Both the position numbers and the translations under genes were made by a program. Shown here piece by piece: positions 54,889 to 62,513 of a DNA stretch of 64,000 nt. This DNA is from Enorma massiliensis phI (GTDB taxonomy: Bacteria > Actinomycetota > Coriobacteriia > Coriobacteriales > Coriobacteriaceae), in NCBI RefSeq assembly GCF_000311845.1, contig NZ_HE978574.1, forward strand, positions 1,145,248-1,209,247. Direction: 5' to 3'. Below the pieces are notes generated by a model. The model searched no databases and was not told the DNA's origin. It saw only the letters and a program-made list of their open reading frames with translations. Within the stretch, counting starts at the first letter, position 1. Each line of letters starts with the position of its first letter.

Positions 54889-56911
54889 GGGCGGTCTCCT
54901 CTTCGATGGTGGTCGAAAGCTCGAGCCATTCGTCTTCAAGGGCGGGAATGGCCTTTTTGAGCTCGTTGTACTCTGCAAGCGCTGCGTTGAAACGCTCTTG
55001 ATCGGCATAGAGCTCCTCGGAAGCCATGAGCTCCATAAGCTCTTGGTACCGGGCGCGCTTCTTCTCAAGATCGCGATCGACCTTATTCAGGCGGTCGCGC
55101 GTCTTTTTGAGCCGTTTGTTGAGGGCTGCCCTCGCCTCAGCTTCCGCGCGGCGCTGCTCGCGGGTTTTCTTCCCCTCTCGAGCAACGGTGCCATCCATCG
55201 TCTTGTGGGTTCGGGCAGCACGGGGCGCATCGGCTGCTGCATGCGGATTGTCTGGTGCAGCCTTTTCCTCCTCAGCGGCACGGGCTTCACGAGCTGCAAG
55301 ATCATCGCGCTTGAAGAGGTAGTAATCATAATCGCCATCGATGACCGTCATCTTCCCATCGCGGATGTCGATGACGCGGTTCGCGACGGAGCGCACGAGG
55401 TGCTCATCATGGCTGATGAGCACGATGGTGCCCGGGAAGCGTTTAAGCGCGTTCTCGAGCATATCCACCGAGTCGATATCAAGATGGTTGGTAGGCTCGT
55501 CAAGGCAGAGCAGTGCCTCGGGCGCTACCAGCATCTTTGCGAGGGCAAGGCGCGCCCGCTCTCCGCCCGAGAGCACGCCGACGCGCTTCTCCACATCGTC
55601 GCCAGAAAACAGGAACGCGCCCAAGAGGCTGCGCTCTTGGGGGACCGTCCAGCCAGGGGCAACAGAATCTATTTCCTGAAGCACGGTATTCGATTCGTTG
55701 AGACCCTCGAGCTGATGCTGTGCGTAGTAGGCCACGCCAACGTTCACGCCAAGATCGCGCGTGCCCGATGTGGGAGCCTCGATGCCCGTGAGCATTTTGA
55801 GCAGCGTCGACTTGCCGGCGCCGTTCGGACCCACGAGCGCCACGTGATCGCCGCGGTACAAGGTGAGATCGATATTGGAATAAATGGTGTGGTCGCCATA
55901 CGCCTTTGAGACGTCTTCCAGCTTCACGACCATATCGCCCGAACGCGGCGGATCGGGGAACTTGAAATCGACGTGCTTATGCCCTTCGGGAAGGATGACG
56001 AGCTCGCTCTTGATTTGCTCGATGCGCCTCATGCGTTCCTGAGCCTGTGCGGCCTTCGTGGGCTTGTAGCGAAACTTATCTACGAAGACCTGCATGTGGG
56101 CGATCTCGCGTTCCTGTGCGGCGCGCTTGGCCCTCATTTGCTCGAGGTTATCCTCGCGTTGCTTGAGATAAGACGAGTAGTTGCCGGTGTAGACGGTGAT
56201 GCGTCGGTTTTCAAGTGCGGCTACGTGGTCCACGCAGGCATCCATGAACGCACGGTCGTGAGAGACGATGAGAACAGCGCCCTCGTAAGCGGCAATGAAT
56301 GACCGGAGCCATTGAACGCTTTCCAAGTCGAGATGGTTTGTGGGCTCGTCGAGAAGCAAGAGGTCCGGGTGACGAAGAAAGAGCTTGGCAAGCGCGATGC
56401 GCATCTGCCAGCCGCCAGAGAATTCACGGCAGGGCTTGTTGAAATCCTCGACCGGGAAGCCAAGGCCGGCAAGGATTTGGCGAGCGTTGCTCTCGAGCTC
56501 ATAGCCGCCAAGGCCCTCGAAGCGGTCTTGAACACGTCCGTATTCATTGAGGAGCTGTTCGGGTACTCCGCCCTTCTCCCCCGCCTCGGCGATAGCGAGC
56601 TGTAGTTCCTCAGCGCGCTCGCCGAGTTCGCGAATCTCGTGCGCGGCGTTCATCACCTCGTCGATGACGGGTACGTCGGACGCGAGCTTGGTCTCCTGTT
56701 CCAAATAGCCGACGTTCACCTCTTTGGCGAAGGTGATTGTCCCCGCATCAGGCGTATCGAGCCCCATGATGATTTTCAACAGGGTGGTTTTGCCAGCTCC
56801 GTTGGGGCCAACCAAGGCGAAGCGATTGCCTGGGTTGACTTGAAATGACGCACCACTGAACAGGGTGCGCGCGCCGAAGCTCTTCTCAATCTTATCTACC
56901 GATAAAATCAT
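54875..56911 (-). CDS. ABC-F family ATPase (ribosome-associated)
   Basis: 678 aa from ATG 56911. There are two ABC ATPase domains: GPNGAGKTT with signature FSGGWQ, and GPNGAGKST with signature [13 protein letters not shown]. An interdomain linker rich in Arg/Gln lies between (about 235-315). A basic C-terminal coiled coil (about 555-678) ends the protein. No membrane segments. ABC-F proteins act on the ribosome E site; this length and domain plan fit the YdiF/Uup-type translation factors rather than a specific antibiotic-resistance variant. Confidence 0.9.
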   Translation of the reverse strand: MILSVDKIEKSFGARTLFSGASFQVNPGNRFALVGPNGAGKTTLLKIIMGLDTPDAGTITFAKEVNVGYLEQETKLASDVPVIDEVMNAAHEIRELGERAEELQLAIAEAGEKGGVPEQLLNEYGRVQDRFEGLGGYELESNARQILAGLGFPVEDFNKPCREFSGGWQMRIALAKLFLRHPDLLLLDEPTNHLDLESVQWLRSFIAAYEGAVLIVSHDRAFMDACVDHVAALENRRITVYTGNYSSYLKQREDNLEQMRAKRAAQEREIAHMQVFVDKFRYKPTKAAQAQERMRRIEQIKSELVILPEGHKHVDFKFPDPPRSGDMVVKLEDVSKAYGDHTIYSNIDLTLYRGDHVALVGPNGAGKSTLLKMLTGIEAPTSGTRDLGVNVGVAYYAQHQLEGLNESNTVLQEIDSVAPGWTVPQERSLLGAFLFSGDDVEKRVGVLSGGERARLALAKMLVAPEALLCLDEPTNHLDIDSVDMLENALKRFPGTIVLISHDEHLVRSVANRVIDIRDGKMTVIDGDYDYYLFKRDDLAAREARAAEEEKAAPDNPHAAADAPRAARTHKTMDGTVAREGKKTREQRRAEAEARAALNKRLKKTRDRLNKVDRDLEKKRARYQELMELMASEELYADQERFNAALAEYNELKKAIPALEDEWLELSTTIEEETARGCA

Positions 56912-57039
56912 GTCATCCTACCTCGGGGGAATCGTTAACGCCCCGTACACCTAAGCTGCCCATAGAATCCTGCTGAGCAGAAGCCTACCGACGATAGTAC
57001 CCAGCAGGGTGGATGGTAACACGCATGACCTGTATGAAC

Positions 57040-57067
57040 AAAAGGGCCGAGGATTGCTCCCCGGCCC
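57040..57067 (-). terminator. Terminator of tRNA-Val
   Basis: GGGCCG pairs with CGGCCC around an 11-13 base loop with two further pairs; on the minus strand it is followed by TTTTG, 12 bases after the tRNA. Confidence 0.75.
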
Positions 57068-57078
57068 CGTTCATGTCA

Positions 57079-57153
57079 TGGTGGGCGTTACAAGATTTGA
57101 ACTTGTGACCCCTTCCGTGTGAAGGAAGTGCTCTACCCCTGAGCCAAACGCCC
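57079..57153 (-). tRNA. tRNA-Val(CAC)
   Basis: 75 nt with encoded CCA. GGGCGTT pairs with AACGCCC; the anticodon loop TTCACAC gives CAC; T-arm GTTCAAATC. Own promoter upstream. Confidence 0.96.
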
Positions 57154-57174
57154 ATGTGCTTTTCAGCGATAGCT

Positions 57175-57203
57175 ACTATAGCATGGCTGCCCAAGCTCGC
57201 CAA
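57175..57203 (-). promoter_or_regulatory. tRNA-Val promoter
   Basis: Minus strand TTGGCG, 17-bp spacer, TATAGT; about 22 bp upstream of the tRNA. Confidence 0.7.
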
Positions 57204-57282
57204 CCCTCTTTTTTCGAAAAAACTCGTTCGACGTTCATTTCACGCACATCTGGAGAACGTGATGACTATTTTGAGAGAAGGC

Positions 57283-57311
57283 TTGCAAAGCGATTCGTAT
57301 TTCCCTATAGT
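57283..57311 (+). promoter_or_regulatory. Promoter of the tRNA-Ala / tRNA-CAU pair
   Basis: TTGCAA (57283-57288), 17-bp spacer, TATAGT (57306-57311), 14 bp before tRNA-Ala. Confidence 0.75.
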
Positions 57312-57325
57312 ATTCCCCGTTGCTT

Positions 57326-57401
57326 GGGGGCGTAGCTCAGCTGGGAGAGCGCTTGACTGGCAGTCAAGAGGTCAGGGGTTCGATCCCCCTCGTCTCCACC
57401 A
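57326..57401 (+). tRNA. tRNA-Ala(GGC), copy 1
   Basis: 76 nt with CCA. GGGGGCG pairs with CGTCTCC (two G-T pairs); anticodon loop CTGGCAG gives GGC; T-arm GGTTCGATCC. Identical to the inverted copy at 57910-57985. Confidence 0.97.
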
Positions 57402-57411
57402 CAGTACTTCG

Positions 57412-57439
57412 TACGGCCTTCGAATTCGGGGGCCGTTTT
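57412..57439 (+). terminator. Terminator-like hairpin between tRNA-Ala and tRNA-CAU
   Basis: ACGGCC and GGCCGT form a stem followed by TTTTG. It may partially terminate after tRNA-Ala; the next tRNA has no obvious promoter of its own. Confidence 0.5.
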
Positions 57440-57447
57440 GCTATCAC

Positions 57448-57523
57448 GGGCTCATGGCGCAACGGTTAGCGCAGGGGACTCATAATCCCTGGGTTGCAGG
57501 TTCGAATCCTGCTGGGCCCACCA
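57448..57523 (+). tRNA. tRNA with CAU anticodon (Ile2 or elongator Met)
   Basis: 76 nt with CCA. GGGCTCA pairs with TGGGCCC; anticodon loop CTCATAA gives CAU; T-arm GGTTCGAATCC. The first pair is G-C and the anticodon stem is not the GGG/CCC triplet of initiator tRNA, so it is not the initiator. CAU could be read as elongator Met or, with lysidine, as Ile for AUA; the sequence alone does not settle it. Confidence 0.93.
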
Positions 57524-57531
57524 TGCATATC

Positions 57532-57561
57532 TGGCCCGGAGGAGGTTCCTTCGGGCCTTTT
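57532..57561 (+). terminator. Terminator of the tRNA-Ala / tRNA-CAU transcript
   Basis: GGCCCG pairs with CGGGCC, with further pairing toward the loop, followed by TTTT. Confidence 0.75.
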
Positions 57562-57627
57562 GCGTCTCAGTTGTTTCAGCTTCGCTCTTTCAACTCTCTG
57601 AATCCAGCGTATTTCTATGGGCCAGTG

Positions 57628-57697
57628 AACTTGCATGCCAAATTACGCAATAAGGAAGCTATTTCGGACTCTTATTGCGTAATTCGGCATGTAAGTT
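57628..57697. repeat. 27-bp near-perfect palindrome between tRNA genes
   Basis: The arms 57628-57654 and 57671-57697 are complementary except for two mismatches that become G-U type pairs in one strand; the loop is 16 bases. It is AT-rich, unlike the tRNAs, with no T-run after it, so it is not an obvious terminator. The rest of 57562-57870 contains nothing I can recognise. Confidence 0.75.
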
Positions 57698-57870
57698 TTC
57701 CAGAGTACGGTTTACGGTCTTAATCGCATGTCTTTGCATGGTGGTCCCGTGCAAGCGTGATGTCGTTCTCGACATGCAGCGATAGCCATGCCATCTTGTT
57801 CACCTAGCGCCCAGCATCCAGCGCGTTTGTCCGCTTCGTATCCGACCGGGTTTCAGCGTGCAGTCATCGG

Positions 57871-57899
57871 AAAAAAAAGACCCCGCAAAAGCGAGGTCT
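57871..57899 (-). terminator. Terminator of tRNA-Ala copy 2
   Basis: AGACCTCGC pairs with GCGGGGTCT (one T-G pair), loop TTTT, followed on the minus strand by eight Ts. Confidence 0.88.
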
Positions 57900-57909
57900 A
57901 AGAATGCAA

Positions 57910-57985
57910 TGGTGGAGACGAGGGGGATCGAACCCCTGACCTCTTGACTGCCAGTCAAGCGCTCTCCCAGCTGAGCTACGCCCCC
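57910..57985 (-). tRNA. tRNA-Ala(GGC), copy 2
   Basis: 76 nt with CCA, identical to copy 1 at 57326-57401 but on the opposite strand, so the two genes converge. The flanking CCGTTGCTT before the 5' end is also shared. Confidence 0.97.
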
Positions 57986-57999
57986 AAGCAACGGAAGAT

Positions 58000-58028
58000 A
58001 GTTTACGGAACTTTAGGCGTTGGTGCAA
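58000..58028 (-). promoter_or_regulatory. Promoter of tRNA-Ala copy 2
   Basis: Minus strand TTGCAC, 17-bp spacer, TAAACT, 14 bp upstream of the tRNA. Confidence 0.72.
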
Positions 58029-58162
58029 GAACTTTTTTGAGAAATTGTCGCACTCCCCTATCGGTAATTCCATATTCCGTCTTGAACGCTAGATTTTCGG
58101 ATGGCGAAATCGTTGACGAGACGCTATGCCACGTTCTGGCGCACCGGCCCGAAGCCTCCAGC

Positions 58163-59884
58163 TTACGCTCGCGCAGCCCGCACGCGCTGCGCGATGGTGC
58201 TCATGAGACTCTCGCGGGCGATATCCTCGCGATCGCCGGTAGCGCGGTCCTTTACCTCGACGGTGCCGTTTGCAAGCCCGCGCTTGCCAACGATGACCTG
58301 GTATGGGAAGCCCATGAGATCGTTGTCGGCAAACTTAACACCAGGGCGCTCGTTACGGTCGTCGAACACGACATCGATGCCTTCAGAAGCCAGCTCTTCT
58401 GCAATGCGGGCAGCTTCTTCGAACGCCTCGCCCTTCTTGTCGAGCGCGATGACCGAAACTTCGTACGGTGCGACAGAAACCGGCCAAACGATACCATGCT
58501 CGTCGTGATGCTGCTCGACGATCGCGGCAAGGGTGCGCGAGATGCCGATGCCATAGCATCCCATGTAAAACGGCTGCTCGCGTCCGTTCTCGTCGGCAAA
58601 CGTAGCACCCATTTTCGCTGCGTACTTCTCCGTACCGATCTGGAATACCTGACCGCATTCGATGCCTCGGCCACCATTCAGGGGTTCGCCGCAGTGAGGA
58701 CAAGGATCTCCGGGTTTTACCGTTACGAGGTCCTCCCATGCGTCCACCGTGAAGTCGCGATCTGGGCAGGCACCCGTGTAGTGGTAATCAACCTCGTTTG
58801 CGCCGCACGTCCAGCTCTTAGAGGCCTTAAGCGATGCATCGCAGACTAAACGGATGCCATCCGGGAGATTCACCGGCCCGATGAAACCCTTGTGCAGGCC
58901 GAACTCATCGAGCTCTTCGTCGGTCATGAGGTGGTAGTCGCCGTATAGCTTGCCGGCCTTGATCTCGTTGAGCTCGTGGTCGCCCGGCACGATGGCGACG
59001 ACGGGCTTGCCCTCGCCGTCGATGAGCGCGAGGGACTTGCGCGTTCCGTTTTCCGGGAATCCGAAGAACTTCGAGACCGCTTCGATGGTTCCCAGCCCCG
59101 GGGTCTCGACCTTTTGAAGCACGCCCTCGCCAGGGCCCTCGCTCACCGCAACCGTTGTCGAAGCCGCCTCGTCGTCGGCCGCGAAGCCACAGTCACACCA
59201 GACGAGCGAGGCCTCGCCGGCGTCGGCAAGCGCCATGTACTCGATGGAGGAGTCTCCGCCGATTTCTCCGGAATCTGCCGCTACAGGCAGCGCCTTGAGC
59301 CCGCAGCGCTCGCAGTAACGGGCGTAGGCTCCCTTCATATCCTCATAGACCTCCTGAAGCGATTCCTGCGTGGCGGAGAAGCTGTAGGCATCTTTCATGA
59401 TGAACTCGCGCCCGCGCATGAGGCCGAAGCGCGGACGCAGCTCGTCGCGGAACTTGTCCTGAATCTGATAAAGGGTCACGGGAAGTTGCTTATAGCTCTT
59501 GAGCTCGTTGCGCACCAAATCGGTAAACGTCTCCTCATGGGTGGGACCAAGGCAGAACGTGCGATCGTGGCGGTCTTCGAGACGCATGAGCTCGGGGCCG
59601 TATGCACCGATGCGGCCGGATTCCTCCCAGAGCTCCGCTGGGGTAAGAATGGGGACAAGCATCTCCTGGGCACCGATGGCGTCCATCTCGTCACGGCAGA
59701 TATCCTCGATCTTGTGGATCGAGCGCCATGCGAGCGGCAGATAGCTATAAAGACCCGAAGCGACCTTGCGAATCATGCCCGCGCGGAGCATGAGCTTATG
59801 GCTCGCAAGCTCGGCCTCGGCAGGATCCTCCTTGAGCGTGGGGGCATAGAGCTTTGACATCTTAGCGACACGGGTGCGTGACAT
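58163..59884 (-). CDS. proS: Prolyl-tRNA synthetase
   Basis: 573 aa from ATG 59884 (GAAGGAG upstream; an ATG at 59905 lacks this). Class II motifs include RDELRPRFGLMRGREFIMKDAYSF and GCYGIGISRTLAAIVEQ. The INS editing domain lies between motifs 2 and 3 (about 220-380), giving the bacterial-type length. It charges tRNA-Pro. It is followed by the tRNA cluster and preceded by hairpin element B and the foreign island; in the usual order ispG precedes proS. Confidence 0.96.
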   Translation of the reverse strand: MSRTRVAKMSKLYAPTLKEDPAEAELASHKLMLRAGMIRKVASGLYSYLPLAWRSIHKIEDICRDEMDAIGAQEMLVPILTPAELWEESGRIGAYGPELMRLEDRHDRTFCLGPTHEETFTDLVRNELKSYKQLPVTLYQIQDKFRDELRPRFGLMRGREFIMKDAYSFSATQESLQEVYEDMKGAYARYCERCGLKALPVAADSGEIGGDSSIEYMALADAGEASLVWCDCGFAADDEAASTTVAVSEGPGEGVLQKVETPGLGTIEAVSKFFGFPENGTRKSLALIDGEGKPVVAIVPGDHELNEIKAGKLYGDYHLMTDEELDEFGLHKGFIGPVNLPDGIRLVCDASLKASKSWTCGANEVDYHYTGACPDRDFTVDAWEDLVTVKPGDPCPHCGEPLNGGRGIECGQVFQIGTEKYAAKMGATFADENGREQPFYMGCYGIGISRTLAAIVEQHHDEHGIVWPVSVAPYEVSVIALDKKGEAFEEAARIAEELASEGIDVVFDDRNERPGVKFADNDLMGFPYQVIVGKRGLANGTVEVKDRATGDREDIARESLMSTIAQRVRAARA

Positions 59885-59950
59885 GCCATCTCCTTCTACG
59901 AGCAAGTTGTTGACCGGTTGATGATACCACGGAGTTGCTGCTACATGGGT

Positions 59951-60047
59951 CCGTCTTAGGGCGGGATTATCTCTTCGCTGGTCCTCGCAGCTCAGCTGTC
60001 GCTGAGCTGCTGCGGAATCGCTCAGAGATAATCCCGCCCTAAGACGG
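59951..60047 (+). repeat. Hairpin element copy B (two-box family), left edge of the island
   Basis: 97 bp. A perfect 22-bp outer stem (59951-59972 with 60026-60047) encloses box 1 CTTCGCTGGTCCTCG (59973-59987), an inner 9-10-bp hairpin with loop TGTC, and box 2 CTGCGGAATCGCTCAG (60010-60025). Box 1 and box 2 are identical to copy A. The stem sequences are unrelated to the other copies. Confidence 0.9.
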
Positions 60048-60127
60048 AGATAGGCAACAACTCAATCTCATAGCCCTCAATGCGCGCTGTTCTCGCGTAG
60101 GTAGAAAGCGCATAGCCGCTACGTGCT

Positions 60128-60460
60128 TCATATAGGTAGATTACATATATCCAAGAAGTAGGACAAAAGGATAATGTCGCGTTTCCTTTCGGGCAAAGCG
60201 TTAAGGGCTTCGGCAAGCAGTTCATTTTTGACGAGTACATCAAAGCCGGACACTTGAAAACGGAAATAATCGCTTTCGTATTCGTCCGTTGTGAAAAGCT
60301 GCGCGAGTTCGCTTTCGCTCAAATCCGAAAAAGTAACTTCGCGTGCTGCGCGTTTCGCAAGAGTGCGGCGGTGGCTTTTCGCTTCGCCGACCAAAGTTTT
60401 CTTTGCTAATGCGTCGTACTGATGTTGTATTCTTTCCTTGTCGGAAGAAGATAGCTCCAT
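60128..60460 (-). pseudogene. Truncated Orf7-like sigma factor (Tn916 type)
   Basis: 110 residues from ATG 60460 with AAGGAGGT upstream. The segment REVTFSDLSESELAQLFTTDEYESD and ALNALPERKRDIILLSYFLD matches the Tn916 Orf7 family of sigma-70-like regulators of transfer genes. It breaks off just after LSYFLD, where the region 4 helix-turn-helix should begin, and ends ICNLPI-stop. It therefore cannot recognise a -35 box and is probably inactive. Confidence 0.8.
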
Positions 60461-60594
60461 AGAGTTCACCTCCTTCCCGCGTGGAGTAGAGGACGGGAGT
60501 TAAGGGCTTGTCCTCTCTGCCCCTTTCGCTCCGTACCCGTTCGGGAGATGGCTCTTGAGTGCGCTTTTCAGAAAAAAGTTGAAAAAAGCAAAAT

Positions 60595-60623
60595 GCGCCC
60601 GTCCGCAAGACGCGGACGGGCGC
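60595..60623 (-). terminator. Strong hairpin terminator upstream of the sigma relic
   Basis: A perfect 12-bp stem GCGCCCGTCCGC/GCGGACGGGCGC with a 5-base loop; on the minus strand it is followed by a T-rich tract. It separates the methyltransferase operon from the sigma relic. Confidence 0.75.
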
Positions 60624-60745
60624 AAAGGAAATGTAAGCAGTAGCTAAATGTATTGACAGTTCACATTCATAGCCGGAATATCCCGCTTGCGGAGCATAGC
60701 TTTTTTTGACCGCAAAGCATTAGGCGGGTTACAGTAAATAAAAAT

Positions 60746-60780
60746 GGACACGGCGATACCTCCCCGATACCGCCGTATCC
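60746..60780 (-). terminator. Hairpin terminator (second of three)
   Basis: GGATACGGCGGTATC pairs with GTATCGCCGTGTCC with G-T pairs and is followed on the minus strand by ATTTTTATTT. No gene lies between this and its neighbours. Confidence 0.65.
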
Positions 60781-60857
60781 TTAAAAAAGGGCGACTTTAA
60801 TACACTACCCGCAATCCATTCTATAATAGGGAACAGCGGCTTTTGCGCAATATTAAA

Positions 60858-60906
60858 TAAAAAAGCCGATAACACATAGGTTTTTTGACCTAATGCGTTA
60901 TCGGCT
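60858..60906 (-). terminator. Terminator after the radical SAM gene
   Basis: AGCCGATAAC pairs with GTTATCGGCT and the stem continues imperfectly (TAGGT/ACCTA); the minus strand continues with six to seven Ts. It starts 24 bases after the gene's stop. Confidence 0.85.
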
Positions 60907-60929
60907 CTGCGTCTATGCGTCTGGCACTT

Positions 60930-61762
60930 TTAATCATTTTTTTTGAATTTATTATATGTGTTAGCTAACTGTCCACAAGCCGCGTTAATCTCTCTGCCAT
61001 GAGAAACTCTCATAGTAACTTCAAGTCCTGCTTGCTCTAATTGATGTTTGAATGCAACTATTTCCCGTTTCTGTGGTGCTTTAATTCTTGAATTGCTTGT
61101 TGGGTTGTATTGTAACACGTTAATCATAACTTTTTTGCCCCGAAACCATTTTGCAAGTTGTCTTACATCTGAGGGCCGGTCATTTATACCCGGTAAAAGC
61201 AAATACGCAAAGACAATTTTGCGATTATGCCTTTCAGAATAGGATAAGGCTTGCTTAACAACATCTTCAATAGCATATATGCGCATGTGAGGAATAATAC
61301 GATTTCTTGCAGATTGTGTTGCTGCGTGTAAAGATATTGTCAACTGAATTTTAAGATGTTCCTCGCGCAATTTTTTAATTGATCGACCGGACCAACTGTT
61401 GATATGGTAATGCCGTCGGTTGGAAAGTTGAGCCCATATCTATCTCGGAGAATATGGATTGCTTTTATCAAGTTGTCATAATTGAATAAAGGCTCTCCCA
61501 TACCCATAAAAACGATACGGTTTACTTTTCGACGCAACAATATAATCTGTTGTACGATTTCTGACGATGTTAGATTACGAACAAAGCCATTTCGCCCGGA
61601 CTCACAAAAAATACAACCAACAGGACAACCGACTTGTGTGCTCACGCAAACAGTTCCACCATCTCGCCGCTTGATAAAAACCGTTTCAATGTATTTGTTG
61701 TCTTTCAGTTCGTAAACATACTTTTCAGTATCACTGCTTTTGCAAATATTTTTTACCAACAT
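60930..61762 (-). pseudogene. RlmN/Cfr-type radical SAM rRNA methyltransferase, frame broken at a slippery A run
   Basis: Two overlapping frames, 61340-61762 and 60930-61370, together give about 276 residues. The first has C39 (TVCVSTQVGC) and the radical SAM triad C46, C50, C53 (CPVGCIFC) and FMGMGEPL. The second has the SLHAAT motif, LPGINDRP and the C-terminal AACGQL with the methyl-carrier Cys. All residues needed for A2503 methylation in RlmN/Cfr are kept. The N-terminal ~75-residue accessory domain of RlmN is missing. At the break, codons TTA AAA AAT contain A AAA AAT; one extra A, or a -1 shift, rejoins the frames exactly (QLKN-LREEHLKIQL). Either a single-base deletion (or sequencing error) or programmed frameshifting explains it. 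ATG 61762 overlaps the preceding 53-aa gene by 10 bp. Confidence 0.8.
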
Positions 61763-61914
61763 TGATAGATTTTTTTGCGTGGTAATTGCTTATATAATTC
61801 TTCATATAAGGCTTTTGCTTCATTCTCGCCAATAACTTCCGACATTTCTTTGTAAGTAAATCCGTATGGATCATTCCGTACTTCCGCAGGCGTATATTTA
61901 GGTAAACGTTTCAT
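61753..61914 (-). CDS. 53-aa protein coupled to the radical SAM gene, function unknown
   Basis: 53 aa from ATG 61914 with GAAAGGA upstream. The sequence (MKRLPKYTPAEVRNDPYGFT then YKEMSEVIGENEAKALYEEL, ending KIYQCW) is small, soluble and charged. I do not recognise a family. It overlaps the methyltransferase start by 10 bp, so translation of the two is coupled. A role in the same resistance or regulation module is inference only. Confidence 0.7.
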   Translation of the reverse strand: MKRLPKYTPAEVRNDPYGFTYKEMSEVIGENEAKALYEELYKQLPRKKIYQCW

Positions 61915-61930
61915 TTTTATATCCTTTCTT

Positions 61931-62116
61931 CTAAATAATAAAAGTTTGTTTTTCTGTATTTTTGATTACAATCTCTAATTTTTCTACATCAATGATATGC
62001 GTCAATTTGCATTTAGGGCAGAAAAGAGGAAAATCTTTTAATACAGTATTATGAAATACTTGAACTCTCGTCTTTCCGTTACAAATCGGACATTTTATCC
62101 AATATTTTTTAAGCAT
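61931..62116 (-). CDS. Cysteine-rich KTR-type small zinc protein
   Basis: 61 aa from ATG 62116. Two Cys pairs, C9-x2-C12 (CPIC) and C33-x2-C36 (CPKC), with the NGKTR motif after the first, match the small Cys_rich_KTR family that accompanies tet and other cargo genes in Gram-positive conjugative elements. No function is known. It is the first gene after the attenuator, and 16 bp separate it from the 53-aa gene. Confidence 0.8.
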   Translation of the reverse strand: MLKKYWIKCPICNGKTRVQVFHNTVLKDFPLFCPKCKLTHIIDVEKLEIVIKNTEKQTFII

Positions 62117-62141
62117 TATATTTCACTCGTCCTTTTTACAC

Positions 62142-62186
62142 AAAAAAATGCAGGTCAATCCTCAACATGAGCATTGACCTGCATTT
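62142..62186 (-). terminator. Second leader terminator before the KTR gene
   Basis: A perfect 14-bp stem (AAATGCAGGTCAAT/ATTGACCTGCATTT) with a 13-base loop is followed on the minus strand by four or more Ts. It lies between the leader peptide and the first cargo gene, so readthrough is needed for expression. Confidence 0.88.
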
Positions 62187-62268
62187 ATAATGCACAGAGC
62201 AGTACAACAAAACTAAGGCATAGCTTGCACTATGTCTATACTATATCTATACGTCGTTAGTTTTTTGT

Positions 62269-62356
62269 ATAGCATCCGCAAAATAAGCATGACAAAAAAG
62301 CCCATGTTGAAAATGGGAAAATCCTTTTTTCAATGCTTATCTAATACGCATGCTAT
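62269..62356 (-). promoter_or_regulatory. Attenuator: nested hairpin overlapping a leader peptide
   Basis: On the minus strand, arms 62350-62356 with 62269-62275 (7 bp) and 62333-62340 with 62283-62290 (8 bp) form a long stem. Nested within it is a terminator hairpin, CCCAT/ATGGG (62301-62317), extended by AAAAAAG/CTTTTTT (62294-62330). The outer arms overlap the leader peptide codons, so a ribosome stalled there would open them and change termination. This is the logic of attenuators upstream of tet(M)- and erm-type genes. Confidence 0.75.
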
Positions 62357-62363
62357 GCAACAT
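62337..62363 (-). CDS. 8-codon leader peptide (MLHSMRIR)
   Basis: ATG 62363 is preceded by AGGAGG (62372-62377) with 8-base spacing, an optimal ribosome site for such a short frame. It lies about 30 bases after the -10 box and ends inside the attenuator stem. The likely role is sensing drug-stalled ribosomes rather than making a functional product. Confidence 0.75.
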   Translation of the reverse strand: MLHSMRIR

Positions 62364-62391
62364 AAACGCCGCCTCCTTTTACATAAATTTT

Positions 62392-62420
62392 ATTTTATCA
62401 GAAAATCAGTCTACTGTCAA
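62392..62420 (-). promoter_or_regulatory. Strong promoter of the cargo operon
   Basis: Minus strand TTGACA (62415-62420), 17-bp spacer, TAAAAT (62392-62397): near-consensus. It drives the leader peptide, attenuator, KTR gene, 53-aa gene and methyltransferase. Confidence 0.88.
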
Positions 62421-62513
62421 TACACAACAGGAAGTATTTAACCTAATGATATGAATTGTGTGGACATATCCAAAAAGAAAGGTGAACTGTAAAATGTAAC
62501 AGGGTGAATGAAA

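Noticed and set aside
54875-56911. ABC-F gene as an antibiotic-resistance determinant
   Set aside because: Length, long C-terminal coiled coil and chromosomal housekeeping context fit YdiF/Uup-type factors; no mobile context or attenuator is seen.
57448-57523. Initiator tRNA-fMet
   Set aside because: The anticodon is CAU, but the first acceptor pair is a normal G-C and the anticodon stem lacks the three consecutive G-C pairs of initiators.
59951-60047. Hairpin elements as integron attC sites
   Set aside because: The R' and R'' core sites (GTTRRRY and complement) are absent, and no integrase or cassette array is present.
60240-60608. A 122-codon minus-strand frame overlapping the sigma relic
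   Set aside because: It runs through a strong terminator hairpin and is out of frame with the recognisable Orf7-like sequence.
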